Shown here: piece after piece, positions 19,003-33,978 of the stretch | Layout: every line of letters begins with the position of its first letter | How positions within the stretch are numbered: the stretch's first letter is position 1 | Assembly: GCF_000621445.1 (NCBI RefSeq) | Contig: NZ_JHYI01000015.1 | Coordinates: 62,001-126,000, forward strand | From: Alkalihalobacillus bogoriensis ATCC BAA-922 | GTDB lineage: Bacteria; Bacillota; Bacilli; Bacillales; Bacillaceae_F | Length of the DNA: 64,000 nt | Reading direction: 5' to 3' | Position numbers and translations under genes: made by a program | The notes under the pieces: generated by a model | Told to the model about the DNA's origin: nothing | Seen by the model: only the letters and a program-made list of their open reading frames with translations | The model's database searches: none

Positions 19003-19031
19003 CCGAAAAGAGAAAACTCTTTTCGGTTTTT
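19003..19031 (+). terminator. Intrinsic terminator of upp
   Basis: CCGAAAAGAG pairs with CTCTTTTCGG (10 bp), loop AAAA, followed by a T5 run. Confidence 0.9.
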
Positions 19032-19064
19032 GTTTGGAGTAGGAAGTATGTGACTTTGTGGGCG

Positions 19065-19252
19065 CTATCGGACATTTGTTCCGGTATCTTGCTGTAAATT
19101 GAACTATTTTCAAAAGTTACGGACATCTGTTCCACTACTTCCTCTTTTTTGATTGATTCTCGTGCGAAAAAAGGACACTAACGGAAAGGATGTCCGATAC
19201 GATCCAAACGAACGGCTTTATTACAGAAATAGCGGAATAAATGTCCGAACGG
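19065..19252. repeat. Four-core palindromic repeat element, copy C
   Basis: Cores at 19065-19087 and 19116-19139 (direct), 19177-19200 and 19226-19252 (inverted). Spacing 51, 61, 49 bp. Cores 1 and 2 are the most diverged of the family. The rest of the 370-bp upp-protease gap holds the upp terminator and about 110 bp without a clear promoter. Confidence 0.88.
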
Positions 19253-19365
19253 TGACAACTGTATCATGATTTAACCAATTCTTCGTTTTCAAATCTTCTT
19301 TACATGACTTTTGCTTTTGTGGCAGATACTAGTCAAATAAGGTGAAATGAGGAGGACGTAAATAC

Positions 19366-21600
19366 ATGAGACAAGTATTGTTGTTGTTTACGATGTTGTT
19401 TGCTATGACTCAAGTAGGGCTGGTGCAAGTGCAAGCGAATCAGTTTCCTGAACGGCCTCCGCTTCCTACTCCGGCATCGGAACAAGAAGCTGTAGTTATT
19501 GTTGAGGTGTCTGAAACAGACATTGACGCTGTGTTAGAAACTATTAAATCTACATTTCCAAAAGGCGAAATTAGAAAAACATTTCAAACACTGTTTACAG
19601 GTTTTTCAATCCAACTACCTGAAGAAGATGTGGAACGATTAAAAACCGTCTCGGGTGTAGAACGAGTAGACAAAGTTGTCAATTATAAAGCGTTGATTGA
19701 TGAAAGTGTTCCTTTTATAGGCGGGGGTGAATTTCGGTCCCAGCTTGATGAAAATGGAGAACGATTAACGGGAAAAGGTGTGAAGGTAGCTGTCATTGAC
19801 ACAGGAATTGATTATACTCATCCAGATTTAAAGCGTAACTATAAAGGTGGATTTGACGTTGTCGATTATGATGATGACCCAATGGAAACGAAAATAGAAG
19901 AAGGTGGACCAACCGTTCATGGGACACATGTCGCTGGTATTATCGCAGCAAATGGCAAAATAAAAGGGGTAGCACCGGAAGCTGAAATTTATGCTTACCG
20001 GGCTTTAGGTCCAGGTGGACAAGGGACGACAGAGCAAGTAATCGAAGCGATAGAAAAAGCGGTGGAAGACGGTGTCGATATTATAAACTTGTCACTAGGG
20101 AATGCCGTGAACGGTCCTGACTGGCCGACGAGTGTGGCGTTGGATAAAGCGGTGGAGCTTGGTGTTGTTGCGGTTACGTCAAACGGTAACAGCGGACCGA
20201 ATATGTGGACAGTGGGTTCTCCAGGTACATCGGCGCGAGCCATTTCTGTTGGCGCATCATCACCTCCTTTAAAAATGCCATATTTGACGATTTTTGGTGA
20301 AGAAAAAGAAATTCCGCTGCAAATGATGAGTGGCTCACGACCATGGGATGTTACGAGGGATTTCCCGTTTGTTTATGGTGAATTAGGAATGGAAAAGGAT
20401 TTAGAGGATGTTAACGGAAAAATTGTTTTATTAAAACGAGGGATTATTCCTTTTGCCGAAAAAGCAAGAATAGCAAAAGAGGCTGGAGCAGAAGCTGTTG
20501 TTATTTTTAACAATACAGATGGTGCTTTTGTAGGTGCAATTGAAGGAAAAGTTGATATTCCAGTAGCGGGAATCACAAAAGAGGATGGAGAATGGTTACT
20601 AGAACAAATTGAAAATGAAAAGTCACCTTCATTACGCACGATATATCGGAATGAAGAAGATTTAATTGCACCGTTTTCATCAAGAGGACCGGTGACACAA
20701 ACATGGGATGTGAAACCTGATGTCGTTGCCCCTGGTGTCGCCATTGATAGTACGATTCCTCATGGCTATTTAGGGCTTAATGGGACAAGCATGTCTGCCC
20801 CCCATGTAGCAGGAGCAGCAGCATTACTGAAACAAGCCCATCCAGATTGGACGCCTGACCAAATAAAAGCAGCCTTAATGAATACAGCTAAAAAGCTAGA
20901 AGACAAAGAAGGAAATCGTTATTTACCTCATGAGCAAGGCGCTGGAAGAATTCAAATTGTAGAAGCGATAAATGCCGAGACCCTAGTTTTACCAGGCGCA
21001 CTTTCTTTTGGAAAGTATTCTCGTGATGATAGGCGACAAGTGAAGGATGTTACGGTTACTGTTGAAAATAAAGGAGACAAAACAGAATCATATTATGTCG
21101 TTCCTCCGATTGATGTACCAGATGGTATTCAGTGGAAAGTACCTTTTTCATTTGAACTAAAACCAGATGAGAAAAAAGAAGTAACCATTACTATGGATAT
21201 TTTTCCTCCTGTCTTAGAGGAAGGTATTCATAATGGAGAGATAGTTATCCAAGGTGGAAAAGAAGATGTTGTTGTCCCGTATTTGTTTTTTATTGAAGAG
21301 CCAAATTACCCACGAGTGATGGCTTTTAATTTTGAACATGGGGATGAGCCAGAAACATACCGTTATGAAATGTATTTGCCTGGTGGTGCAGAAGAAGTTG
21401 GCATTGCTTTGTATGACCCAGATACATTTGAGTTTATTTCTTATTTGGATGCAAGGGAAAACGTAGCAAGAGGACTTCTTGAAGTCGAGTTATCAGAGCT
21501 AGCATTAACAGATGGTATTTATAAAGCGCTTGTGTTTGCGAAACAAGACGGACAAGAAGATACGCTTGAAACAGCCATTTTTATAGGTGAGATTGGTTGA
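19366..21600 (+). CDS. Secreted subtilisin-like serine protease (Vpr type, with PA domain)
   Basis: A 744-residue exported S8 protease. In order: signal peptide (about residues 1-25, ending VQAN); I9 propeptide/inhibitor domain (about 40-105); catalytic domain with Asp145 (VIDTGIDYTHPDL), His185 (HGTHVAG) and Ser475 (NGTSMSAPHVAGAA); a PA domain inserted between His and Ser (about 320-430, KIVLLKRGIIPFAEKA...AVVIFNN); and a C-terminal beta-rich region (about 540-744). This resembles B. subtilis Vpr, slightly shorter. It probably digests extracellular protein for nutrition. GGAGGAC precedes the ATG. It is monocistronic and ends at a terminator. Confidence 0.93.
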   Translation: MRQVLLLFTMLFAMTQVGLVQVQANQFPERPPLPTPASEQEAVVIVEVSETDIDAVLETIKSTFPKGEIRKTFQTLFTGFSIQLPEEDVERLKTVSGVERVDKVVNYKALIDESVPFIGGGEFRSQLDENGERLTGKGVKVAVIDTGIDYTHPDLKRNYKGGFDVVDYDDDPMETKIEEGGPTVHGTHVAGIIAANGKIKGVAPEAEIYAYRALGPGGQGTTEQVIEAIEKAVEDGVDIINLSLGNAVNGPDWPTSVALDKAVELGVVAVTSNGNSGPNMWTVGSPGTSARAISVGASSPPLKMPYLTIFGEEKEIPLQMMSGSRPWDVTRDFPFVYGELGMEKDLEDVNGKIVLLKRGIIPFAEKARIAKEAGAEAVVIFNNTDGAFVGAIEGKVDIPVAGITKEDGEWLLEQIENEKSPSLRTIYRNEEDLIAPFSSRGPVTQTWDVKPDVVAPGVAIDSTIPHGYLGLNGTSMSAPHVAGAAALLKQAHPDWTPDQIKAALMNTAKKLEDKEGNRYLPHEQGAGRIQIVEAINAETLVLPGALSFGKYSRDDRRQVKDVTVTVENKGDKTESYYVVPPIDVPDGIQWKVPFSFELKPDEKKEVTITMDIFPPVLEEGIHNGEIVIQGGKEDVVVPYLFFIEEPNYPRVMAFNFEHGDEPETYRYEMYLPGGAEEVGIALYDPDTFEFISYLDARENVARGLLEVELSELALTDGIYKALVFAKQDGQEDTLETAIFIGEIG

Positions 21601-21627
21601 AAAGAAAATAATTGTCCATAATAGAGA

Positions 21628-21657
21628 AAAGGAGAGGGAAACCCTCTCCTTTGTTTT
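21628..21657 (+). terminator. Intrinsic terminator after the protease gene
   Basis: AAAGGAGAGGG pairs with CCCTCTCCTTT (11 bp), followed by GTTTTG. The T-run is short but the stem is strong. Confidence 0.75.
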
Positions 21658-21743
21658 GTCAAGAAAAAAATGGTATACTTTTGTCGAAATTGTGACAAAC
21701 CTAATTTTCTAAAAATGGACTACATATTTATCCTGAAAAGCCG

Positions 21744-21772
21744 TTGACATAAGGTTTTCACTATTGTACGAT
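21744..21772 (+). promoter_or_regulatory. SigA promoter of the atp operon
   Basis: TTGACA (perfect -35), 17 bp, TACGAT. Located 85 bp before the first gene of the ATP synthase operon. Confidence 0.7.
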
Positions 21773-21857
21773 TACAAAGGGTATTTATGATAAGGGTTAC
21801 AAACAATACATAAAATTAGTTTCGTAAGCTCCTACAATCGTAGGAAGGAGCGGTGCA

Positions 21858-22078
21858 ATGTCATTAGGTAGACGTTCAATGCGGGCAATGGCGCTCGTTT
21901 CGATTATTTCATCGTATATTGTAGGCGGGGTGCTTGCCGGTGTTTTTATCGGAAATTGGATAGATGAACGTTTTGCTACAAAACCACTATTCCTTATCAT
22001 TTTTCTACTACTAGGAATTGGTTCGGGTTTTTACGGTGTTTATAAAGTAATCCAGCCATATTTAGGAGACAATGAACA

Positions 22079-22082
<4 letters not shown>
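21858..22082 (+). CDS. atpZ: AtpZ-like small membrane protein of the ATP synthase operon
   Basis: A 74-residue protein with two hydrophobic segments (about 11-33 and 43-65) joined by a short loop, GNWIDERFATK. This is the AtpZ/AtpQ (F0F1-ATPase-associated) type. In alkaliphilic B. pseudofirmus, AtpZ together with AtpI is reported to help Mg2+/Ca2+ uptake and is encoded first in the atp operon, as here. A ribosome site (GGAAGGAG) precedes the ATG. It overlaps atpI by 4 bp. Assignment rests on size, topology and position. Confidence 0.75.
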
Positions 22083-23217
<1,135 letters not shown>

Positions 23218-23287
23218 ACATTGCTCGTAATTTGAGCGTTTAAAATAATAAAAAATTTATTTGTATTCATAAGGAGGAATTTTTTAA

Positions 23288-23500
<213 letters not shown>

Positions 23501-23609
23501 TAAAGGTCGTATACAAGCACAAAAATGCTATAGATGGCGACAGTGTTCTGCTTTGAACCTTCGCCATTCCTTATGTTAGGTGTAAGAACATTAGAAAGGA
23601 GTGACTCAC

Positions 23610-24101
23610 TTGGATTTTGTGATTCCTTGGGGTTCGATCATATATCAATTAGTTGCCTTTCTTATACTGTTATGGGCGATAAGTAAGTTTGCCTTAAAAC
23701 CGATGATGGGCTTAATGGAAAAGCGCCAACAAATGGTTAATGAGCAAATTGACTTTGCTGAAAAAGACCGTAAAGAGGCTGAAAAATATTTAGAACAACA
23801 ACGTAAAGAAATTGAGAATGCAAGACAAGAAGCACAGTCAATTCTTGAAAATGCAAAGAAAATGAGCGAAAAGCAAGCTCAAGATATTATCGTATCTGCT
23901 AAAGGTGAAGCAGAGCGTATTAAAGATTCTGCACTTGCAGAAATCAAGCGTGAAAAAGAACAAGCTGTATCTTCTCTTCGTGACCAAGTTGCATCATTAT
24001 CAGTATTAATTGCAACGAAAGTGATTGAAAAAGAACTGAACGAAGCAGAACAGCAAAAGTTCATTGAAGATTATCTTAAAGAAGTAGGCGAAGAGCTATG
24101 A
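23610..24101 (+). CDS. atpF: ATP synthase F0 subunit b
   Basis: Peripheral-stalk subunit: one N-terminal membrane helix (about residues 7-27) followed by a long charged coiled coil reaching F1. It is 163 residues from the TTG at 23610. That start was chosen because AAAGGAGTG is correctly placed before it; a GTG at 23601 overlaps this ribosome site. It overlaps atpH by 4 bp. Confidence 0.95.
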   Translation: MDFVIPWGSIIYQLVAFLILLWAISKFALKPMMGLMEKRQQMVNEQIDFAEKDRKEAEKYLEQQRKEIENARQEAQSILENAKKMSEKQAQDIIVSAKGEAERIKDSALAEIKREKEQAVSSLRDQVASLSVLIATKVIEKELNEAEQQKFIEDYLKEVGEEL

Positions 24102-24643
24102 GCAACAAAGCAGTAGCCAATCGTTATGCTGTTGCTCTTTTTCAGTTAGCAAAGGAAAAAGGTTTAGTTCAACAAACCGAAACTGAGCTACAGTTAGTAA
24201 AAGAAGTAGTGGACAATACTCCTGAAATGATGACTGTTCTATTAAATCCGAAAGTTCGGGTAGAAGAAAAACAGAATATCGTGAAAACGGGTTTTGGTCA
24301 AAACGTCAGTGAACTTGTGATGCATACATTGCTTTTGCTTGTTGAACGCAAGCGTGTGGAAGCACTTGTTCCGTTAGTGGATGAATATAAATTGCTATCA
24401 TACCAAGAGCAAAATGTGGCTGAAGCAAAAGTATATTCTACATACCCATTATCAGAGCAAGAAAAGACGGACTTATCTGTCTTATTTGCACAAAAAGTTG
24501 GAAAATCGAAATTAATTATTGAAAATATTATTGATAAAAACCTCATAGCCGGTATTACGATTCGCATCGGTGACCGCATTTATGATGGCAGTGTGAAAGG
24601 CCAGCTTACTCGCCTGGAACGTAATCTCTTGCAAAAAAGCTAG
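24098..24643 (+). CDS. atpH: ATP synthase F1 subunit delta
   Basis: Connects the peripheral stalk b subunits to the top of the alpha3beta3 head. At 181 residues it is the usual length. N-terminal NRYAVALFQLAKEKG and the C-terminal NIIDKNLIAGITIRIGDRIYDGSVKGQLTRL signature are typical of the OSCP/delta family. Its ATG overlaps the atpF stop. Confidence 0.96.
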   Translation: MSNKAVANRYAVALFQLAKEKGLVQQTETELQLVKEVVDNTPEMMTVLLNPKVRVEEKQNIVKTGFGQNVSELVMHTLLLLVERKRVEALVPLVDEYKLLSYQEQNVAEAKVYSTYPLSEQEKTDLSVLFAQKVGKSKLIIENIIDKNLIAGITIRIGDRIYDGSVKGQLTRLERNLLQKS

Positions 24644-26176
<1,533 letters not shown>

Positions 26177-26226
26177 TCGCGGGAAAGTCGCAAAAACCAG
26201 TTAAGCGAAAAGGTGGTGAAAAATAG

Positions 26227-28542
<2,316 letters not shown>

Positions 28543-28597
28543 TGAGCATGGAGTCCAAAGTGGCTCCTTACTCTACTAATAGCCTCGATGCTGTTAA

Positions 28598-29014
<417 letters not shown>

Positions 29015-29015
29015 T

Positions 29016-29063
29016 AAAAATGCCTGTAGACGTCCTTTCACGGTTATCTATAGGCATTTTTTT
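29016..29063 (+). terminator. Intrinsic terminator of the atp operon
   Basis: AAAAATGCCTGTAGA pairs with TCTATAGGCATTTTT (15 positions with one wobble) and runs into a T-tract. The loop is 16 nt. Confidence 0.85.
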
Positions 29064-29087
29064 GTTGTATAGCGACATATGCTGATT

Positions 29088-29275
29088 CGTATCGGACATC
29101 TATTCCGTTATTGAAAGGAAAAGAGGCTATTTTATAAAGCTTTCGGACCTGTGTTCCGTTATTGGCCAGAATCAGGGAGGAATATTACGCTGAAAGCGGA
29201 AATAACGGAACAGATGTCCGTAAGGTTTTGAAAACACGGTAAAATTCGATAAATAGCGAAATAGATGTCCGAAAA
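29088..29275. repeat. Four-core palindromic repeat element, copy D
   Basis: Cores at 29088-29112 and 29140-29164 (direct), 29201-29225 and 29251-29275 (inverted). Spacing 52, 61, 50 bp. Lies between convergent genes, ending 3 bp before the stop codon of the minus-strand gene. Confidence 0.9.
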
Positions 29276-29278
29276 AAA

Positions 29279-29773
29279 TTACTCTTTTGTTACGACACCA
29301 TCAACAATGGAATAGAGATATCCCTTCACTATAACGATGTTCCATTCAGGTTTTGGATAAATAAAAGTAGACTGTGTAATATACGGTTTTGGGTATTTTT
29401 CATTTAATTCTCTTATAAAAGTAACTGCATCGACGACAACGTCAGGAAATTCATAGAAAACCGACTCTATTTCTTGTAATCGACTGACAAATTGTTTATA
29501 CCGAGTTTTTTCTTCATCTGTTGCCTCGTTTTTGTAATAACCCCACACATGCTCATATGTTGTTGTTACTCCTTTTTTAGAATACGGTAGTGACTTACAC
29601 TCTAGTAAGAATTGATAGAATAAGGAAACGTTGGCAACAGAATTTCGTTGTAGGATGGGCTTCATTTTCTTATAATATTCATAGCCTCTTGCCATGACAT
29701 CGTATTTATTTGTTGACCACATTCGTTCGACTACATTTTTTATTACCCGTTCACTTGTTATGTTTTCTACCAT
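29279..29773 (-). CDS. YbgA-like (DUF1722) protein
   Basis: A 164-residue soluble protein. The central LFYQFLLECKSLPYSKKG... and TYEHVWGYYKNEATDEEKTRYKQFVSRLQ segments resemble the DUF1722/YbgA pattern (hydrophobic helix, then ...HVxGYxK...EK). In other bacteria this is found alone or fused to DUF523. I chose the ATG at 29773 because AAAGGAG is correctly spaced before it on the minus strand; the frame extends 10 codons further upstream without such a site. Divergent from nuoA, with a 220-bp shared upstream region. Function unknown. Confidence 0.7.
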   Translation of the reverse strand: MVENITSERVIKNVVERMWSTNKYDVMARGYEYYKKMKPILQRNSVANVSLFYQFLLECKSLPYSKKGVTTTYEHVWGYYKNEATDEEKTRYKQFVSRLQEIESVFYEFPDVVVDAVTFIRELNEKYPKPYITQSTFIYPKPEWNIVIVKGYLYSIVDGVVTKE

Positions 29774-29895
29774 TCTATTTTCTCCTTTACCACCGGTGTT
29801 CACATAATAGTCACATTATCACATTCATGATAGCGTTTGCAAGGCGTATCAATAGTAAGTAAGACATGCTGTGCAAAATGGTATATTAAAAAAAT

Positions 29896-29911
29896 GTTAC
29901 AATTTTGTAAC
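29896..29911. promoter_or_regulatory. Inverted repeat next to the nuo promoter
   Basis: GTTACAA-TT-TTGTAAC, a perfect 7-bp inverted repeat ending 3 bp before the -35 box of the nuo promoter. A plausible operator for a dimeric regulator; the protein is unknown. Confidence 0.4.
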
Positions 29912-29913
29912 GG

Positions 29914-29942
29914 TCGACACCATATATAGGATTTGCTATAAT
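29914..29942 (+). promoter_or_regulatory. SigA promoter of the nuo operon
   Basis: TCGACA, 17 bp, TATAAT, with TGC before the -10 (extended -10). Located 53 bp before nuoA. Confidence 0.7.
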
Positions 29943-29994
29943 GGTAACGATTCAAAAAAGAAATCCCGTACTAAAGCTTGGAGGCTGACGTTGT

Positions 29995-30372
29995 ATGGAT
30001 CCATTGTATAATCTATATCAAAACAACTATTTAGTTGTCGCTGTGTTTGTCATTCTTGGTATATTGTTACCATTGGTTGCGCTTACAGCTGGCCGGATTT
30101 TACGTCCTCATAAGCCAACGGAGGAAAAGTACACAACATACGAAAGTGGGGTTGAACCGACTGGTGGAAGTTGGGTTCAATTTAACGTGCGTTATTATAT
30201 GTTTGCCCTTCTTTTTGTATTGTTTGATGTGGAAACGGTATTTTTATATCCGTGGGCTGTTGCCTATGATGATTTAGGTATTTTTGCACTAATTGAAATG
30301 ATTATTTTTATGGTTATGCTCTTTATTGGCTTACTATATGCCTGGAAAAAGAAGGTGTTGACATGGATTTAA
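29995..30372 (+). CDS. nuoA: NADH-quinone oxidoreductase subunit A
   Basis: Small membrane subunit of complex I at the junction with the peripheral arm. The 125-residue protein has three transmembrane helices. The conserved [32 protein letters not shown] loop shows Glu/Asp positions typical of NuoA. First gene of the operon; overlaps nuoB by 10 bp. Confidence 0.95.
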   Translation: MDPLYNLYQNNYLVVAVFVILGILLPLVALTAGRILRPHKPTEEKYTTYESGVEPTGGSWVQFNVRYYMFALLFVLFDVETVFLYPWAVAYDDLGIFALIEMIIFMVMLFIGLLYAWKKKVLTWI

Positions 30373-30881
30373 ACTTAGACAGTTTAACGAAACAAGAACG
30401 TGCAGAGTTAGAGCAAAATATATTTTTTACAACGTTAGAACAAGTGAAAGCTTGGGCGAGAAGTAACTCGATTTGGCCGTTAACGTTTGGGTTAGCATGT
30501 TGTGCGATTGAGATGATGGGAACAGGAGCTTCACATTATGACCAAGACCGATTTGGTGTCATCTTCCGTACATCGCCGCGTCAATCTGACTGTATGATCG
30601 TTTCTGGAACGGTGACAAAAAAAATGGCACCAATTTTAAAACGCTTATATGATCAAATGCCAGAACCAAAATGGGTGATTGCAATGGGGTCCTGTGCTAC
30701 CGCAGGCGGACCATATGTGAAATCATATGCCGTAGTTAAAGGAGTCGACCAGATTGTCCCTGTCGATGTTTATATTCCTGGCTGCCCACCAAACCCCGCT
30801 GCACTTATTTATGGAATCAATAAATTACAAGAAAAAATCCGTTATGAAGCAAAGACTGGGAAGCGGGTGACTAGTCAATGA
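30363..30881 (+). CDS. nuoB: NADH-quinone oxidoreductase subunit B
   Basis: Peripheral-arm subunit carrying the terminal Fe-S cluster N2 that reduces quinone. The 172-residue protein has the tandem cysteines in LACCAIEM plus GSCATAGG and PGCPPNP, the four N2 ligands. Overlaps nuoA and nuoC. Confidence 0.96.
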   Translation: MDLNLDSLTKQERAELEQNIFFTTLEQVKAWARSNSIWPLTFGLACCAIEMMGTGASHYDQDRFGVIFRTSPRQSDCMIVSGTVTKKMAPILKRLYDQMPEPKWVIAMGSCATAGGPYVKSYAVVKGVDQIVPVDVYIPGCPPNPAALIYGINKLQEKIRYEAKTGKRVTSQ

Positions 30882-31834
30882 GCGATGAAAAGGAAAAAGT
30901 AACTGCCGATGAAAAAGCGAAGGCCGCGGCAGCTGCAAAAGCGAAAGCCGCAGCAGCGGCAAAAGCGAAAGCGGCCGCATTAGCAAAACAAAAAGAAGCG
31001 GAAACAGAATCGACATCAGAACCAGCAGGAGCAGATGAAAAAGCGAAGGCCGCAGCAGCCGCGAAAGCCAAAGCAGCAGCAGCGGCAAAAGCAAAAGCGG
31101 CCGCATTAGCAAAACAAAATCGAACGGAAGCGGATTCTTCTGGAGATGATGAAAAAGCAAAAGCCATTGCTGCGGCAAAGGCCAAAGCGGCAGCCGCCGC
31201 CAAAGCAAAATTAGCGGCACAAGGTGGAGCCGATACTGATGATGAAAAAGCAAAAGCGAAGGCCGCCGCAGTAGCAAAAGCCAAAGCCGCGGCAGCTGCT
31301 CGAGCGAAGGCGGCGAGTGCAGGGGCAACGGAAGAAAAAATAGAAGAAACGCCATCTGTCAATCAACCGAAGCTAGATAAGTATGTAAAAGTAATAGAAG
31401 ATAATCTTGGTGAAGGAATGCTAGAAGCTTCCTATATCAACCGACTGGCTAAAGATGTTCCTACACTAGTCGCTAAAAAAGAATCGTATTATAAAGTGGC
31501 TCAGTTTCTGAAACATAATGAGCAATTAAGCTTTGACTATCTATCTGAGTTGCATGGGTCTGATTTTGAAACTCATATGGAAATATACAATCACTTTTAT
31601 TCTTTTAAAACAAAAGAAAATGTGGCATTAAAAGTGAAAATTGACCGTGATAACCCAACAATTGAATCTCTCGCTTCTATTTGGGAAGGTGCTGACTGGC
31701 CTGAACGAGAGGCTTATGATTTATTAGGCATTACATTTACAGGTCATCCGAATTTAACGAGAATAATGTTACCAGATGACTGGGTTGGTCACCCGTTACG
31801 CAAAGACTATGAACCTCATGATGAGGAGGTGTAG
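30878..31834 (+). CDS. nuoC: NADH-quinone oxidoreductase subunit C with Ala/Lys-rich extension
   Basis: The 30-kDa subunit of the complex I peripheral arm. The conserved domain occupies about residues 165-318 ([34 protein letters not shown] is diagnostic). It is preceded by about 160 residues of [19 protein letters not shown]-type low-complexity sequence with acidic interruptions ([23 protein letters not shown]). The DNA repeats too: an 85-bp unit at 30908-30992 recurs at 31034-31118, with two partial copies at about 31146-31225 and 31235-31310. Extended NuoC proteins occur in other Bacillaceae, but the function of the tail is unknown. It may form a long charged helix or coiled coil. Confidence 0.95.
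   Translation: MSDEKEKVTADEKAKAAAAAKAKAAAAAKAKAAALAKQKEAETESTSEPAGADEKAKAAAAAKAKAAAAAKAKAAALAKQNRTEADSSGDDEKAKAIAAAKAKAAAAAKAKLAAQGGADTDDEKAKAKAAAVAKAKAAAAARAKAASAGATEEKIEETPSVNQPKLDKYVKVIEDNLGEGMLEASYINRLAKDVPTLVAKKESYYKVAQFLKHNEQLSFDYLSELHGSDFETHMEIYNHFYSFKTKENVALKVKIDRDNPTIESLASIWEGADWPEREAYDLLGITFTGHPNLTRIMLPDDWVGHPLRKDYEPHDEEV
30908..31310 (+). repeat. Tandem-like coding repeats in nuoC
   Basis: Four blocks, each beginning GATGAAAAAGC and encoding DEKAKA followed by alternating KAKAAA units. The first two (30908-30992 and 31034-31118) are nearly identical over 85 bp; the third and fourth are partial. They suggest expansion by unequal recombination or slippage. Confidence 0.85.
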
Positions 31835-31839
31835 AACAG

Positions 31840-32940
31840 ATGATTCGCACAGAAGAAATGCTACTAAACGTCGGACCACAACATCCTAGTACACACGGGG
31901 TGTTTCGATTAGTTGTAAAAATAGACGGAGAAATTATTACAGAAGCCACACCTGTTGTCGGTTACCTTCACCGCGGAACGGAAAAATTAGCGGAGAATCT
32001 TCAATATACGCAAATTATTCCTTATACCGACCGACTAGATTATTTATCAGCGATGACAAACAATTATGTTCTTTGTCACGCGGTAGAGACGATGATGGAT
32101 TTAGAAATTCCTGAGCGAGCGGAATATTTACGTGTTATTGTAATGGAACTTGGAAGAATTGCTAGCCATCTTGTTTGGTATGGTACATACTTACTCGATT
32201 TAGGCGCGATGAGTCCTTTCCTATATGCGTTTCGTGAGCGCGAGATGATTATTAATCTGTTAAACGAAATTTCAGGTGGACGACTCACCTTTAACTATAT
32301 GCGTGTCGGTGGTGTGAAATGGGATGCACCTCCGGGATGGATTGAAAAAGTTCGTGATTTGCTTCCTTATTTACGAAAAGAATTAGAAGGATACCACAAC
32401 TTAGTGACAGGCAATGAAATTTTCCTCCAACGTGTTAAAGGAGTAGGAAAGTACACAAAAGAAGAAGCGATTCGTTACTCGATGAGTGGTGCGAACATTC
32501 GCTGTACGGGCGTAAAGTGGGATTTACGCAAAGACGAACCGTATTCGATTTATGACCGTTTTGATTTTGACATCCCAACACACACTGACGGTGATTGCTG
32601 GGCTAAATATGTCATTCGAATGCAGGAAATTGAAGAATCCATCAAAATCCTAGAACAAGCTGTTGCACAGTTTCCAAGTGAAGGTGCTATTTTAGCGAAA
32701 ACACCAAGAATTATTAAGCCACCTGAAGGAGAAACATTTGTTAGAATTGAGTCGCCTCGAGGCGAAATCGGTTGTTATATTGCAAGTAAAGGGAAAAAAG
32801 AGCCATATCGATTAAAATTCCGTCGACCTTCCTTTTATAACTTGCAAATTCTTCCGAAACTACTCGTTGGTCAACCGATTGCAAATTTAATTGCTATTTT
32901 AGGTGGAATTGACATTGTTCTTGGGGAGGTTGATGGATAA
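31840..32940 (+). CDS. nuoD: NADH-quinone oxidoreductase subunit D
   Basis: The 49-kDa subunit lining the quinone cavity, derived from the NiFe-hydrogenase large subunit. The 366-residue protein has the N-terminal NVGPQHPSTHGVFR signature with the quinone-contact His, and the C-terminal GGIDIVLGEVDG. Five bp after nuoC, and its TAA overlaps the nuoH ATG by one base. Confidence 0.96.
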   Translation: MIRTEEMLLNVGPQHPSTHGVFRLVVKIDGEIITEATPVVGYLHRGTEKLAENLQYTQIIPYTDRLDYLSAMTNNYVLCHAVETMMDLEIPERAEYLRVIVMELGRIASHLVWYGTYLLDLGAMSPFLYAFREREMIINLLNEISGGRLTFNYMRVGGVKWDAPPGWIEKVRDLLPYLRKELEGYHNLVTGNEIFLQRVKGVGKYTKEEAIRYSMSGANIRCTGVKWDLRKDEPYSIYDRFDFDIPTHTDGDCWAKYVIRMQEIEESIKILEQAVAQFPSEGAILAKTPRIIKPPEGETFVRIESPRGEIGCYIASKGKKEPYRLKFRRPSFYNLQILPKLLVGQPIANLIAILGGIDIVLGEVDG

Positions 32941-33941
32941 TGATGAGTGATATCTTAACATCTCAGCCTAGTTGGTTAAATGCATTAACCTTTTTCATTA
33001 TGGGAGCCGCTCTTTTAGGTGTCGTTCTCGGCTTTGTGACGTATGCGATTTTAGCAGAACGAAAAGTATTAGGTTTCATGCAGCTTCGTGTTGGACCTAA
33101 CCGTACAGGGGGACCGCTTGGATTATTACAAACGGTAGCTGACGTGTTAAAGCTTCTATTAAAAGAAGATACGATTCCGAAAAAAGCAGATAAACCGTTG
33201 TTTATTTTAGCACCTGTTCTTGCGTTTGTACCAGCATTTGTCGTCTTAGCGGTTATTCCGTTCTCTGAGAATTTATATTTTGCTGATATCGGGGTTGGCT
33301 TATTGTTTTATATAGCCGTTTCAGGGATTACTACGCTTGGGATTTTAACAGGAGGTTGGGCTTCAAACAATAAATACTCCTTAATGGGTGGAATGCGTGC
33401 AGCGGCCCAAATGATTTCATATGAAGTTCCGCTTGTATTATCCGTTGTTGGGGTAGTGTTACTTTCAGGTAGTTTGAATTTAATTGAAATCGTCCATGCG
33501 CAAAGTAATGTATGGTTTGTCGTCTGGCAATTGCCAGCATTTCTCGTGTTTTTAATAGCAGCAACTGCAGAATTAAACCGAGTACCTTTTGACTTACCTG
33601 AAGCAGAGTCAGAGTTAGTTGCTGGTTATCATGTTGAGTATTCAGGTTTTCGCTGGGCATTTTTTATGCTTGCTGAGTATGTGTATTTGTTTGCGATGGC
33701 AGCACTTACGACCGTACTCTTTTTAGGAGGATGGCAGCCGATTCTCTTTTTAGACTTCATTCCTGGTGTCGTGTGGTTTGGCTTGAAGTTTTCTGTCATT
33801 ATCTTCTTAATGATATGGATGCGTGGTACATTCCCAAGATTACGTGGAGATCAGTTAATGGAATTTGCTTGGAAGGTTCTATTGCCGATTGCCATTGCCA
33901 ACATCGTGTTAACAGCATTAATAAAGGAATTTATCTTGTAG
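32940..33941 (+). CDS. nuoH: NADH-quinone oxidoreductase subunit H
   Basis: Membrane subunit forming the quinone entry channel; 333 residues with about eight transmembrane helices. Conserved AERKVLGFMQLRVGPNRTGGPLGLLQ and LNRVPFDLPEAESELVAGYHVEYSGF match the family. An ATG one codon on (32943) is an alternative start. Confidence 0.96.
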   Translation: MMSDILTSQPSWLNALTFFIMGAALLGVVLGFVTYAILAERKVLGFMQLRVGPNRTGGPLGLLQTVADVLKLLLKEDTIPKKADKPLFILAPVLAFVPAFVVLAVIPFSENLYFADIGVGLLFYIAVSGITTLGILTGGWASNNKYSLMGGMRAAAQMISYEVPLVLSVVGVVLLSGSLNLIEIVHAQSNVWFVVWQLPAFLVFLIAATAELNRVPFDLPEAESELVAGYHVEYSGFRWAFFMLAEYVYLFAMAALTTVLFLGGWQPILFLDFIPGVVWFGLKFSVIIFLMIWMRGTFPRLRGDQLMEFAWKVLLPIAIANIVLTALIKEFIL

Positions 33942-33978
33942 GAAGAAGACTTCAAATCGAAGCAAGGGGTGAAAAACT

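Noticed and set aside
30825-31362. Long minus-strand frames opposite nuoC
   Set aside because: They mirror the GC-rich Ala/Lys coding repeats and have low-complexity Leu/Ala/Phe composition; nuoC itself is certain.
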